This document shows positions 23,500 to 35,226 of a stretch of 64,000 nt of DNA, in pieces. The notes below the pieces were generated by a model. The model worked only from the letters and a program-made list of their open reading frames with translations. It had not been told where the DNA came from and did no database searches. Position 1 is the first letter of the stretch. The number at the start of each line of letters is the position of its first letter. The stretch covers positions 6,894,501-6,958,500 of the forward strand of contig JAGUCH010000002.1 in NCBI GenBank assembly GCA_019096065.1, given 5' to 3'. Made by a program: the position numbers and the translations under genes. Source of the DNA: Paracyclopina nana (lineage: Eukaryota > Arthropoda > Copepoda > Cyclopoida > Cyclopettidae).

Positions 23500-24512
23500 T
23501 GCATCATCAATTCATCAATCAGGCTCTCATAACTGTGTTTACTTCTTGTGCTGCTGATTCAGACTCACTCTCTTCCATTTCGCGAAATATTAGTTCACTT
23601 TTCGAATGAACGTTAAAGAAACCAAGATGTTAGCGACAGCATCAAGCTATTTTTCACTGTTGTTACTTTTGCGTCAAAGCTGACTTGAATTGTGATGGAT
23701 CGGGGTCAGCTCAAGCCAACTTCTATTGCACGTGTGAAATGATGGAGCGAGTGGGTGGAGAGCAATCTAAACTCTCAGCTAAATATAAATTTCGCTGAGA
23801 TGGCTGTTCAGTAATTTAAAACAACGGATTGCGGCAGTGAGCCATTTCAGTTGTCATTGAACTAGAAGTACGCGTCCACATAGCGGACAGAAGGAGGCGA
23901 ACGCACTTGGAAATGCAAAAGGCTATCTGATGTTAAGAGCATAGAATTCCCAGTTGTAGAGTTGGTCTATTGGATTCAAACGGCTAAATGTCATCAGCAA
24001 GGGAGCGATTTGTTGACATCATTATCGGTTTCAAGAAGTGGGACCTATCCAAAAAGCGAGCTTTGAATTTTTGAAAAGTTGCAAGTTCAGTCTTGATCGA
24101 TTCCTATGACTTACAGAATAGATATACTGTATAATGATAAAATCTCCAAAAAAAGTGGACTGAATTATTTGTCAGAAAAGTGGTCTCTCAAAGAAGAAAG
24201 TAGAGTTTTGAAAAATTGCAACTTCTATAGCACGATTTACCAACTTTTCTCATAGCTTATTTCAAACATTTTTTAGGCTTTACAACCATCATTCCCACCA
24301 CTTATCTGATCACTTTACAAACCACTTTTATTTAACTCTTTCTGTGACATCTCAACAAACAACTTTTTTATACCATCAAACAACTTTCCTCGCAATTTTT
24401 AAAAGAATTTTTCTTACTTTGCAACCATTAGCTCTTCAATGATCCAGCCAAAACATTTCCCACTATGGTCATTCGTAGCAAATCAGAGTAACTTTTTCTT
24501 TAACTCGTAAAT
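23500..24512. other. Gap between the small secreted gene and OSGEP
   Basis: About 1 kb with no supported gene. It contains imperfect short repeats around TTTTGAAAAGTTGCAAGTTC and TTTTGAAAAATTGCAACTTC (near 24070 and 24210). Confidence 0.4.
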
Positions 24513-25637
24513 TTATTTCCGCCACTTAACATGTACCTCATCAGTCCTGTATCTTTGGGTTATGTCAGTTTCGTTCCAAGGAGTTGTCATTCCAACATTA
24601 TACATTTCCCAGCCAGCTTGTGCAATCATGGCTCCATTGTCAATGCAGAATCTCATGTCAGTGGCAAACACTTTTGCGTTGCGCTCCCTACACATGATTT
24701 CCATCATTTCTTGAAGCCGCTTATTGCACCCAACTCCACCAACTATGAGAACCTCATCTGAGCCGCAATGAGCCATGGCTCTTTCTGTGGTCTCAACTAG
24801 CATGGCAAAAACTGTTTCTTGGAGACTAAAGCACAAATCCTCAGGTGTGTACTTTCCTTTCTTGATAAGTTGTGGGGCCTTTTCTTCGATGTGAGACAAA
24901 AGGCCAGAAAAGGAAACATCCATGCCCTTGACCACGTAGGGTAATGGTAAATACTTTTTACCCTTTTTGGCCAACTGCTCTATGTTGAAGCCAGGACTAG
25001 GATCATTAGACAGCTTTAAAACTCTTGCAAACCTGTCGAGGCAATTCCCCACAGCTATATCGATTGTTTCGCCAAAAATTCTGTATCTTTGCTCTGAATA
25101 CGCAATGATCTAAAAACGCAAGATGAAAATTAATGTAATAACTAGCTAAGTTAAAATGCTAACCTGGGTGTTTCCTCCACTTACGTACAATACGGTGGGA
25201 TTTTCAGCCCCTGTAATAAGCCTACCCATTTCGATATGTCCAATACAGTGGTTGACACCAATGATTGGTTTGCCCCACAATTGCGATATGGTTCTAGCAA
25301 CAACTGCCGCAGACACTAAAGGAGCTCCCATTCCGGGCCCTGAATGTTTAAGCAAATAATTAGGCCACGATCTCAAACATGAGAGGCACTAATCCAACAG
25401 ACCTTTAGTAAATGCTATGGCATCAATTTCCTTAGGAGTTATTTTGGCCTCATCAAGAGCCTCTTTGAGGACAGTTAGAATCACACTTTGATGGTGCTGA
25501 GCGGTTTCTCGAGGCATAAAACCTTCTCCTGGAGGAGCATTGTACGTCCTACGAGGATTGCTGAGCACTTCTCCGTCCTTAACAATACCGATTCCAAGCT
25601 TATTTGCGCTGCCTTCCAAACCCAGAATTGTCGGCAT
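24513..25637 (-). CDS. OSGEP: tRNA N6-threonylcarbamoyladenosine transferase, KEOPS catalytic subunit
   Basis: OSGEP/Kae1 transfers the threonylcarbamoyl group to A37 of ANN-decoding tRNAs in the KEOPS complex. Exons 25637-25403, 25339-25164 and 25109-24513 keep phase and give 335 residues, identical in length to human OSGEP. The start [13 protein letters not shown] is conserved, so the ATG at 25637 is preferred. Metal-ligand histidines lie in [15 protein letters not shown] nucleotide-binding motifs include [30 protein letters not shown] and [15 protein letters not shown]. The tail [13 protein letters not shown] is typical. The gene is divergent from EXOC4, with 343 bases between start codons. 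Confidence 0.97.
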
Positions 25638-25980
25638 GTTTTTATTTTTCAAAATATTGAATAGTGAATGCTTAACAAAAATGTATAAACTATTTTTCGG
25701 GCTTTCCTTCCCGATTTATTTCACGTTATTTTCTCAATTAATTGCAATTTTTCGACGTCACGCCAAACACAGATGTCTAAAATTCAACTAGTTGCCTCAA
25801 GCGTTCAACAAACATGGAATAGAAGCAATTTTCAATTAGCTCGCCTTTTACTAGAAAGATCGACTTTGTTTTGATCAACTACACTATCTAGAACTCATCA
25901 GAATTAGACACTCCTTTCAAAACAAAAAAAGGAGAAACAGAAAACTTGATTTAACCGTAACTTTCCGACAAACCTTTACG
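25638..25980. promoter_or_regulatory. Shared upstream region of OSGEP and EXOC4
   Basis: 343 bases between divergent start codons, so both promoters and 5' leaders fit here. No specific site is claimed. Confidence 0.45.
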
Positions 25981-28900
25981 ATGTCGGTTTCGTACGCGGA
26001 CCGAGAAGACGTGAGTAGACTTTATGCCAAAATAATATTGATGCCGGTACATTATTCATTTAATTTAGCTCGGTTCAATTCTGATGAGAGTCATTCAGAC
26101 ATTATCTATCAGCGACTCAGGAGAAGAAAGGGAAGAAGAGAAGTTGAAGCTGGAGCAAAAATTTCGCGAATCTGATCAAAAGTTGGATGGCCTCGTACTT
26201 CAAAGGCAGCGAGAAATGACACTGGTCATGCAGAAGTATGCTGCTGTCTCCAACAGGTTGGGCTCATCAAGGACCAAAGTCAGAGCTGTCAAAGATAGCT
26301 TGATAGCATGTAAGGAGTTGCTTCATTACAAAAGAGACGAGTTAAAAAGATTATGGTTGGATGGAGTGGAGCATCGTCACGTTCTCGAGCTATTGACCCA
26401 AATGTAATTATGGGTAGTGCTTATATCAGGGCCTCTTTTAACGGTAACAATTGTCATTTCAGCGAAGAAATCAAGGATTGTCCCGAGAAAATAGTTACGC
26501 TGCTGTCTCAGAAGAAATATTTGGAAGCTACTCAAACGTTAGTGCGGTCACTAGACCGTTTGGAAGGTGACCTAAAGGATGTTGAAGGTCTTTCAGAAGT
26601 GAAAGAAGTGCTTGAGGGCCAAAGAGAAAATCTCTACAATAGCCTTTATGATGACTTGTCAAGGCAGATTTACTCCGAGTCTACCATGGAAGTGCTAAGA
26701 AGGTGCGAGGCTGGAAATAACTTCAAGAGAGGCCAAGGTTCAAGGGGCTCTCGAAGGAAAGCGGACGACAGCTCTCGGCCAGGTTCAGGTCGAAAGCAAC
26801 CAGAGCCTTTGAATCCTAAGGCCAGGCGTCTTTTAATCTCGGGTACTTCCAATTGCAAAAAAATATTTCACTATCATCTTGCATCTCCCTTTTCAAACCC
26901 TATATCGTATTTTAGATGGTCCAACTGCAAAAAATTCTCCCATGAAATTGCTCACTTTGTCGCAAGAGGAGGAGTTTGAGGCAATCTTACGAGACCCTCG
27001 ACAGGCGAGCCTTTCTGAAGGCCCAAGTCATGTGATAGTTATAGTGGTTGAATGTTTGTCTCGACTGAGTCGTCTTCAAAGTGCGATTGACTCTCTCAAA
27101 TCCGATTTACTTCAAGAACTCCAGACCATAGTGACCAAATCTACCCAGGAGGTCTTGGATGTCAATGGAGGACAGCCCGATCCAAAGCTGCTTCCAGAGC
27201 TATTTACATCTGTTGTTAACCAATTCCATCTTGTTGTTGAATCATTCAATCTCATGGCGAGAGCCATTGTTGTGTCTGTAGACCGGAACAAGTGTGAGGA
27301 GAATTCCAAGTTGGATCTTGCTGAAGTTTGGGCTAGGCTACAATCTGTGGTAATTTCGAAATTTTTCATTTATATGTCATGGCCGCATCAAATTAAAATC
27401 AAATTACTTTAGGTGCAAATGATGCTCACTGACTACTTGGACTTCAAGGCCAAAAACGCTATTAATACAACCGAGGCTACCAACACTGCTGACCTCAATT
27501 CATTTTTTGTACGAAGGAAGGCTGGAAGACCGAAGAAGGAAAGTTTGTTCAGATTTGAGTACAGTTCCACTTCTTTAAGTATGAGGGATTACATGAACGA
27601 GCAAGATTCACGGCCTAAGCGAACGCTTGTGTGCCCTGCTAACCCTCACAATATAACCCCGATTTACTCTTACCTTATGGAGTTGATCAAGACCATCGAA
27701 GAGGCTCTCAACTGCAGCCCTGGAACGCATTGCACTCTGTATGCTTTCCTTATGGATTACATTAAGGATGTCTTCCTTGGTCAGATTCACGCAGATAACG
27801 GAGATGCTCTGAATTCCGCCTCCTTGTCTCTCGACTCTTGGAAGGCTATTAATGATGCTGACATTTTGAGAGAGCTGGGTGTTGTGAGGCCACTCTTAGC
27901 TTCCACTGCCGACATCAAAGCCAACATTGACCTATTGACAGGTTACATGGATACTTTGCCACTGTACTCTGAGCACTTTCTTACCATGATTTGCTCAATG
28001 GTTATGCAGTACAAGGTGACGTCAAATTTGCATGAAACTTGAAAACTTACTCAATTTTCTGCTTGTAGGAGATCTGCTTGGCAGCTTACAGGGGACTGGT
28101 TCAGCCTGAAAGCGAAGACAAACGTGTCATTTCAGCTCAGTGGGCAAAAGACGAAGACATAGCACGATTTTTAAAGGCTCTGCCCAATTGGAACAACAGC
28201 AGCCAGCACGCTGCAGAAAGTCCTCAAGAAATTGATTCGCGAAATGCCAGGGAGACATCGATGCTGAGGCAAAATTTGGCCTCCGCGGAGATCCCAGCCC
28301 ATGAGCTACTCTATGATGCTAACCAACTTCGATCTTTGGCCCAATTGCAAGAGAGCCTTGATTGGTTTTCAAAAGCCATGTTGGCCAAGGCAGCTTCGTT
28401 TAGAGCAACCAATGCCAAAATTGGCTGCCTGGTCCGTCTGTCTGAGAATTCAATCCAGACATTGACAAGTCTGGCGAAAGAGTTTGAAGAGCTGGCTGAC
28501 ACTTGTCTCCTTGTGCTGCATTTAGAGGTTCGCGTGCATTGCTTCCACTATTTGCATACCATAAGTAGGGCACCTGTGGTGGGGCAATTTTGTGGTGGCC
28601 CAGATTCTACTGAGCCCAATTTGGAAGCCACCAAGTTGGCGAAGGATTTGCAGCTAATAGAAGAGGCCCTTTCTCATTCTCTGCAAGAGAGGAAGATCCG
28701 ATACGTCTTCGAGGGTGTATCACATTTGGTGGCTGCTATATTCATTGGGGCAGCTGAGCAAATCAGAAAGATCAATGAAAACGGCGTGAAGAAAATGTGT
28801 AGAAATATTTTTGCTGTTCAGCACACCTTGACATCTAACATAACAGGAAGTCGTGAGACGGCGTTGGATTCTGCCAAGCAATATTACGAACTTTGCAATC

Positions 28901-29141
28901 ACAGACCTCAGGTAAGCTTTAATGGTACTAATGGTACTGGGTTGCCTAAGAAGTCCTCTTGCAAATGTTACAGGAAATACTCAATGGAATAGTGGAGAAA
29001 GGACCAATGTATAGCCATGAAGAGTATTCTAATATCCTCAAGTTGTTGCAGAGAAGTGACCAAACAGCGTCAAGTGAGAAGTTGGCCTCTCACCTCGCAA
29101 AATTGGCAGACATCATGAAAAAAGTGGGCGTAGCCGTGTGA
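25981..29141 (+). CDS. EXOC4: Exocyst complex component 4 (Sec8)
   Basis: A subunit of the octameric exocyst that tethers secretory vesicles to the plasma membrane. Seven exons: 25981-26010, 26069-26403, 26463-26842, 26916-27349, 27413-28015, 28069-28911 and 28974-29141. All phases are continuous, giving 930 residues (human 974). Diagnostic blocks are RTKVRAVKDSLIACKELL, HYKRDELKRLWLDGVEH, MMLTDYLDFK, LFRFEYSSTSLSMRDYM, ISAQWAKDEDIARFLKALPN, CLLVLHLEVRVHCFHYL and NGVKKMCRNIFAVQ. A low-complexity basic/serine stretch (RGSRRKADDSSRPGSGRK) lies after about residue 225, where other Sec8 proteins have a variable linker. Confidence 0.96.
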
Positions 29142-29301
29142 TTTCTCGCTGCCTTTTGTTAATTTCACAGTTTTGTACATTAAAAAGTTACGCTGCTTTT
29201 AAAAATAGTTGCACTGGTGCAATCCAACTGAGATCGAAATGTATCAGCTTTCTTAGGCTCAGTTGACCAGTCGAATTTTACAGCAGTTTAGATCGTGAGA
29301 A

Positions 29302-30154
29302 ATGTGGAAGACGCTAAGCCTTCTAGCTCCTCTTTTGGGCACTGTCATTGCGGTTGATTTAAACACTGCAATGAGTTACTGGCGGGATTTTTACAAAAGC
29401 ATCGAAACGCCCGTCAACCGGGTGCAAAATTTGATTCGGGCTAACCTAGCGCCTACGTTGTGGTGCGGCGTGCGCAATTCTGCGCCTTTCCCAGAGGCGC
29501 TGAGCGCAATTTACCCCCATTTGGATAACTGCTGCAGATCTCATGACAACGTAAGGTGCTCGCATCATGCTTTCCAACTGCTTTTCTAATCCTGTTCTAC
29601 TTTTAGTGTCCATTAATTATTGATAGGGGTGAATGCTTTGAGGGTCTTTGCAATCCATCCTTCATCACGCCCATTCTCTCATGCGATTGCGAAACAGAAT
29701 TCCGTGAATGTCTGAAATCATTGCCCACTGCTAGCACATTGCCCGAATTCCCCATCACATGGATGGAGCGCTTTTTGACTGACATTGCAGGCTTCTCATA
29801 CTTTGGTGTGCTGCCCAGGATTCTGGAGCACAAGTGCCTTTTTAGAGTTGACCCTCAACGGGAGTGCAGAGTGAAAAATCCGAAAAAGTAACATTTACTT
29901 ATTTCACGTTTCTCTTTTGACTTCTGGTAAATTTTGTTGCTTTCAGCCACCATTGCATTGAGTATGGCAGTGGCTACACAAACGCTTCGTGGGAGCTGAT
30001 TTCAGTTCACCGAGACTTCAATCACCGAGACTGGTTCAAACCCACCTCTTACATCAATGACGTCATCGACACTAGTCAAATAGAGGATTTTTTTAGGAGA
30101 ATTCTTGACCCGAGCCAAAATTACATTGACAAAGAGACCTACAGAAAATCATAG
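29302..30154 (+). CDS. Secreted group III (bee-venom type) phospholipase A2
   Basis: Calcium-dependent secreted esterase that hydrolyses the sn-2 bond of phospholipids. Exons 29302-29550, 29607-29887 and 29947-30154 give 245 residues. Residues 1-18 are a signal peptide. The catalytic His-Asp motif is DNCCRSHDNC, split by the first intron, and CDCETEFRECL follows in family order. The calcium loop reads LWCGVRNSA, where the family usually has WCGxG; the second glycine is arginine here, which could weaken calcium binding. Other cysteines are placed as in bee-type enzymes. The C-terminal extension (WFKPTSYINDV onward) is not one I know. A digestive, immune or venom role cannot be told from sequence. 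AATAAA lies at 30178-30183. Confidence 0.85.
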
Positions 30155-30793
30155 AAAGTGACAAGAATAATTTTTTTAATAAAATACAGTCAATTGTTCT
30201 GCTCCCAAAAATTGCCCTCTTTCTTGTTTGCTCGGTGCCTCAGCAACGGAGGTGCGTAGATTGCGTCAGTAGGCCACTCTTGCGTAGAAGAGAACCGAGT
30301 CAATTTATTTAGGGCAAATAAGTCTATTGACATTGAGGATTGGAGCGAAACTTTCAGTAATTTTGATAAATCAAGACATTATCAGGCTTGAAATGCTTAT
30401 TCTGCTGCTAAGCTGTCAAAAAGACTGGCGGTCATGTATCGCAATCGGGTTCGCGAGCAAATTGGAATTCACGTGAAGAGTTATCGATTTTTCTGCTGAC
30501 GGTGGCGTACGTAAACACAATTTCAGGCTTTAAATAATGGCAGATTTTTTATCAATAGGTCATTTCAAATATTCTGCCGGCTATTCATTGTGGAATCGAA
30601 TGAGAATTCAAATATAAATTGAAAGTACCTGATGATATTTTTTGAAATCATGGGTCATATCATAGAGTCTTGCTAAAACCTGATGCTACTCGCAACTAAT
30701 TCGACCTTTCATATTGCTTGTTTTTGAAGTTGACTGTGGCTGGCACCGAAATCTTGGAATTCCTCCCTATTCTGCATTTTGTTGCCAACCACA
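30155..30793. other. Gap between the phospholipase gene and AP2S1
   Basis: About 640 bases, AT-rich toward the right. It holds the phospholipase polyadenylation signal and presumably the AP2S1 promoter. I see no further gene. Confidence 0.4.
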
Positions 30794-31335
30794 ATGCCAA
30801 TCAAGTTTATTCTCATCCAGAACCGGGCTGGAAAAACACGGCTCGCTAAATGGTACAGTAATTTCGAGGCTGAAGAAAAGCAAAAGCTCATTGAGGAAGT
30901 TCACGCCCTAGTGACAGGTAAATACTTGACATTTGGGAAAAGCCTGTGCATATCCTTACTCTTTCTCCTCAGTTCGCGATGCCAAGCACACAAACTTTGT
31001 CGAGTTCCGCAATTTTAAGATCATCTACCGCCGCTACGCTGGTCTCTACTTCTGTATTTGTGTTGACGTGTCTGACAATAACCTGTTCTACCTAGAAGCC
31101 ATTCATAATTTTGTGGAGGTAACCTAAGTTCCCGTACATTTCTAGACAAGAGACTGCACCATTTGTATTTCAGGTGTTAAACGAGTACTTCCACAATGTC
31201 TGTGAGCTTGACCTGGTGTTCAACTTTTACAAAGTCTACACTATCGTAGATGAAATGTTCTTGGCTGGAGAGCTCAGGGAGACGAGCCAGACCAAAGTAC
31301 TCAAGCAGCTGCTTATGCTTAACTCATTGGAGTAG
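30794..31335 (+). CDS. AP2S1: AP-2 complex sigma subunit
   Basis: Small subunit of the AP-2 clathrin adaptor, which with alpha recognises dileucine motifs in endocytic cargo. Exons 30794-30917, 30973-31118 and 31174-31335 give 143 residues, one more than human AP2S1. The N-terminus is [20 protein letters not shown], against MIRFILIQ in vertebrates. [40 protein letters not shown] and the C-terminal [15 protein letters not shown] make this AP-2 rather than AP-1 or AP-3 sigma. AATAAA lies at 31354-31359. The gene is convergent with the MARCH gene. Confidence 0.97.
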
Positions 31336-31479
31336 GATTAACTGCATTCCCTCAATAAAATATGTTATGTTCATTGATTTTTAGCATAATTTGTTGCTTT
31401 ATATCATTGTCTGGTGTTCAAAAATAGTGCACAGTTTTATCACAGTCATCTTATCATATGTAGGGGATAATCATTGCCG

Positions 31480-32136
31480 TCAGGGATCTAAAATTCTATT
31501 AGGGTCAACGTTAGCATCGATGATAGTGCCATTGATTGCCATCAGTTTGATGATTACATTTCGCTTCTTCCACTCCTTGTACTGACACCTGTGATGCATG
31601 CACAAGAGATAGATCCAGAAAATGTAGACCAGTATGAGAAAGGTGGCCAGGCATAGAAGGCAATTTGCTTCCGAGTGAGAATTGACTTGTTGGTAGTGGA
31701 CGGCTCCCAAGATGCACATGGTGAAAGCGAATACCAAGAGTGGGGTGAGAAGGAGGAAGGTAATACAGTCACACAATAAATATCTTTGTCTCTCTCCAGT
31801 TTGCACAGTATTACTCAACACAAACTAACAGGGGAAAAGGTGTAAAAAATGCACTTGTTCAGTCGTCAAATAGCATACCTCTCTGAACGGCTTGCATGTT
31901 TTTACAACTTCGTAGGCATGGCCGCAGATTTCGCAGGAGGCAGTGTTATTAGTCGACAGCCATTTCTCCAAGCATTCAAGATGCATCAAGCCAACAGATC
32001 CTGTGCATTTGCAGGGTGAAATAAGGTCCCCATCATCATGGCAAATTCGACAAAAGTATCTAGAGTTAGAATTGCTAGATCCACTCCCATTCAGCAGTAT
32101 GCTTATGTTCTTGGTAAATCCACCCTCGCTCGCCAT
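31480..32136 (-). CDS. MARCH2/3-like membrane RING-CH E3 ubiquitin ligase
   Basis: Exons 32136-31879 and 31824-31480, joined in phase 0 across a 54-base intron, encode 200 residues. The RING-CH domain (about residues 27-75) has the C4HC3 pattern FCRICHDDGDLISPCKCTGS, then HLECLEKWL and CEIC. Two membrane segments follow (about 106-130 and 142-165), separated by a short loop, and then CQYKEWKKRN, which matches YSEWRKTN of MARCH2/3. Such ligases ubiquitinate membrane proteins in endosomes. The tail lacks the PDZ-binding VV end of vertebrate MARCH2/3. An alternative acceptor would drop about 11 residues before RQRYLLCD; I prefer 31824 because it has a proper pyrimidine tract. Confidence 0.85.
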
Positions 32137-32504
32137 CCTTTATCAACTAGATTCGGCCCTAATGCTGCTGGTTAATGCTGAGTATTCTTTGTGACGCTAC
32201 GGTAGGATTTTTTTGAGGCACAAAACTACTTTATCTATGCCTCAAATGAATTCTTAAGAACAAGCTCGCAATAATAAAGGCGGTAAAAAATGGCAGAAAC
32301 ATTGATGATAAAGGTGGTAATTAGTAACGATATATTCCATTACAAGTGTAAAATGACTTTCCTACTAAAATCACCGCGGACTCTTAGTCGATCCAGCAAT
32401 AACAGGTGCGCAGCAACTGTGCAACAAAACATTCGACATCATCAGCTACAGAAAATGTCAACGATAGAAAAACGCGAAGTAAATATTCTTATTTCATAGG
32501 CAGA
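32137..32504. promoter_or_regulatory. Shared upstream region of the MARCH gene and NHE8
   Basis: About 370 bases between divergent start codons. An acceptor-like TTTCATAG ends at 32500, five bases before the NHE8 ATG, and a CAG|GTGCGC donor-like site lies near 32406. Together they suggest a 5' untranslated intron of about 95 bases. Confidence 0.35.
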
Positions 32505-35162
32505 ATGAGGCATTTGTTTGGACTGCTCTTCTTTGTGCTCATTCTGGCTACCTTATCGAAAAATGCAAGCATAGATCACAATGAGGTGAACCATCAAATT
32601 GAGTCCCTCCTCAAAGAAAATAGTGGTAAACCGGCAACTGATGTGAAAAATGATGGGCTCGACACCTTGGCCGAGAACAAGAAAAAGCCCAAGATATCCG
32701 TTTCTGGAATCGACGAGGATGGAAAACGAACTGATGCGGTGCTTAAAGACAATAACGCCACTGACAACGAGGATTCTGGCATTGACGTTCATAAGGAAGA
32801 ACCTTCTCTTGCCGAGGAACCAGCTGCGGTCGTCCCCAACAACAAGACGGAATCTCCTGAGGAGGTTTTTCTTCCTGCTGAAGGCGCCGCCGAACTTGAA
32901 CACTCCAGTTCCCTAGCCATTTTCTTCGTCCTTTTTGTCCTTGTCCTTTGCATTTTCCTCATTCACTTTATACTGCAAAGCAAGTGCCATTACATCCCCG
33001 AAAGTATGGCAATAGTCTTCCTAGGAGCTTTTGTTGGAGCTGTCATGAAACTACTGCCCACTGAAGACCTCAAAAGGGTCGAGTCATTCTCCCCAACGGC
33101 CTTTTTCCTCGTTCTTTTGCCTCCTATAATTTTCGAGTCTGGCTACAATTTGCACAAGGGCAACTTTTTTGCCAACATCGGTAGCATTTTGCTGTTTGCC
33201 ATCGTTGGCACCACAATTTCCGCTCTAGTGGTGGGAGGGGGCGTATACTTGATGGGGGTGGCAGATCTAGTCTACCCTTTAAATTTTGTGGAAAGTTTTG
33301 CTTTTGGATCCTTAATATCTGCAGTGGATCCTGTTGCCACACTTGCCATTTTTCAAGCCCTTGACATCGACCCAGTGCTGAACATGTTGGTGTTCGGTGA
33401 GTCCATATTGAACGATGCAGTTGCCATCGTCCTCACCGCGACTGTCGTTGAGTCCTCCAAGCCAGAAATGGCCATGATGTCTAACTCTGCTCAGATGCTC
33501 CATGGCGTGCATCGATTTCTTGTCACGTTCCTTGGTTCTGCGGGTATTTTCTGCGTCATATTAAAATATTCGTTCTAAGAACTAATGATGACATTTTTAC
33601 CCTTAGGCATTGGGACTTTGATTGGATTGGTGTCATCTTTGGTGCTAAAACATGTGGACTTGTACAATAATCCGTCTTTGGAATTTGCGCTGATGCTTTG
33701 CTTTGTGTACATTCCTTATGCCTTTGCTGAAGGCATACACTTATCTGGCATAATGGCGATTCTTTTTTGTGGAATTGTCATGAGCCAATACACTCACTAT
33801 AACCTATCCCCAGGTAAGAACTACATTCGAATATTATTATCAAGCGTGAATAATTTTGCATTATGTCTAATTTCAGTGACTCAGATAACGATGCAACAAA
33901 CCATGAGGACTTTGGCTTTTGCATGTGAATCGTGCGTTTTTGCTTACCTTGGGCTGGCTATTTTCAGCTTCCCGCATCAGTTTGAGCTTGCCTTGATCAT
34001 TTGGAGCATCTTATTCATTCTCTTAGGAAGAGCCCTGAACATTTTCCCATTGGCTTCGGTTTGCAATCGATTTCGCTCCCACCAAATCACAAGAAAAATG
34101 ATGGTTATCATGTGGTTTTCTGGCCTGAGAGGAGCCATCGCATATGCTCTGTCTCTCCATCTAGAATTCAAGGAGGAAACAAGGAAAGTCTTGGTTACAA
34201 CAACATTGGTTGTGGTCCTTTTCACAACCATAATTTTGGGAGGGGGGACAATGCCACTGATGAAATACCTTGAGCGGAAGAAGAGGAAGACTACCAGAAG
34301 GAGAGGCAGGAAGAAGGAAATCACAATGTCCAAGACTAAAGAGGTACAATTTTTCTTAGTATCTTACATTTAGCCGATCCATGGCAAAAACAAGAATGAA
34401 AACTATCAGACTTTTTCAGCAGTCGCAAAGCAAGAGCTGGAACCTCACATAACTGAAGAGTGACTCTAGCATCACAGAAAGCTTTCTGGAAATGATATGG
34501 ACGATTTGGTCCAAAATATTTCCAGAACGCTTTCGGTGACGCTAGACTCACTCTTCATTTAAGTGACATTCCAACTCTTAAAGTAAAGAAATAATGTAAA
34601 TATTTAAAAAAAATAATTTTAAAACGCTATGTCAAATATTGAATGGCCCTGTTATACGATCTCGCATTCAATGTAAGCATAGAAAATTCCCCAAAAGGTT
34701 CACTAAATTTAATTTTGCATGTTAGGTACTATTTTCATCTTCTCCCATGCAAGTTTGCGTTTCTTTAAGGCTCTCAACTTGTGGATTTTTTTGTGTAATA
34801 CTATTCGGACAGATGTTATTGACATGACCTTTTTGCAGCTGGGAACGACTATCGAATCGGAACACTTATCTGAAATCACGGAAGAAGAGCTCGAATCTTC
34901 ATCTGCTTTCAATATTGGCAACAAAAAAATGCATGGATTCCTCTATTGGGACCTGAAGTATTTTAGGCCGTTTTTCACGCGAAGGTGGGACTTTATTCTA
35001 ATGTTGTTGCATTATAATCTTAATTTCCATATGTATAGGTTCACTCAGCGAGAACTGAAGGAGGGTAAAAGCCATATTGCAGAGCTGACTGAAAAGTGGT
35101 TTAAAGACATGAATCGCGACTCACCGTTGCTACTTAGTGAGTCCGAAGAAGAGTTAAATTAA
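32505..35162 (+). CDS. SLC9A8: Sodium/hydrogen exchanger 8
   Basis: CPA1-family Na+(K+)/H+ exchanger of Golgi and apical membranes. Exons 32505-33543, 33607-33813, 33877-34343, 34839-34984 and 35039-35162 give 660 residues (human about 581). A signal peptide (MRHLFGLLFFVLILATLS) comes first, then about 110 acidic, asparagine-rich residues before the first transport helix. Transport motifs: LLPPIIFESGYNLHKGNFF, SLISAVDPVATLAIF, GESILNDAVAIVL and MWFSGLRGAIAYALSLHLEF. The tail IESEHLSEITEEE with RPFFTRR is specific to NHE8. The open frame extends upstream, but 32505 gives the signal peptide. The fourth intron (495 bases) holds a hairpin element. AATAAA lies at 35218-35223. Confidence 0.94.
34454..34557. 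repeat. 104-base imperfect hairpin in an NHE8 intron
   Basis: Arms of about 40 bases: TGAAGAGTGACTCTAGC with CAGAAAGCTTTCTGGAAAT on the left, and the near reverse complement ending GCTAGACTCACTCTTCA on the right. It is a non-coding miniature foldback inside the longest NHE8 intron. Confidence 0.75.
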
Positions 35163-35226
35163 AATTGTACCCAAAGAATTGATTTTAGTTGCAGCTGTGA
35201 TAGAGTAATATTGTCATAATAAAAGA

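Noticed and set aside
31792-31878. Alternative 87-base MARCH intron ending in CTGGAGAG
   Set aside because: Poor acceptor without a pyrimidine tract; the 54-base intron ending at 31825 keeps phase and has one.
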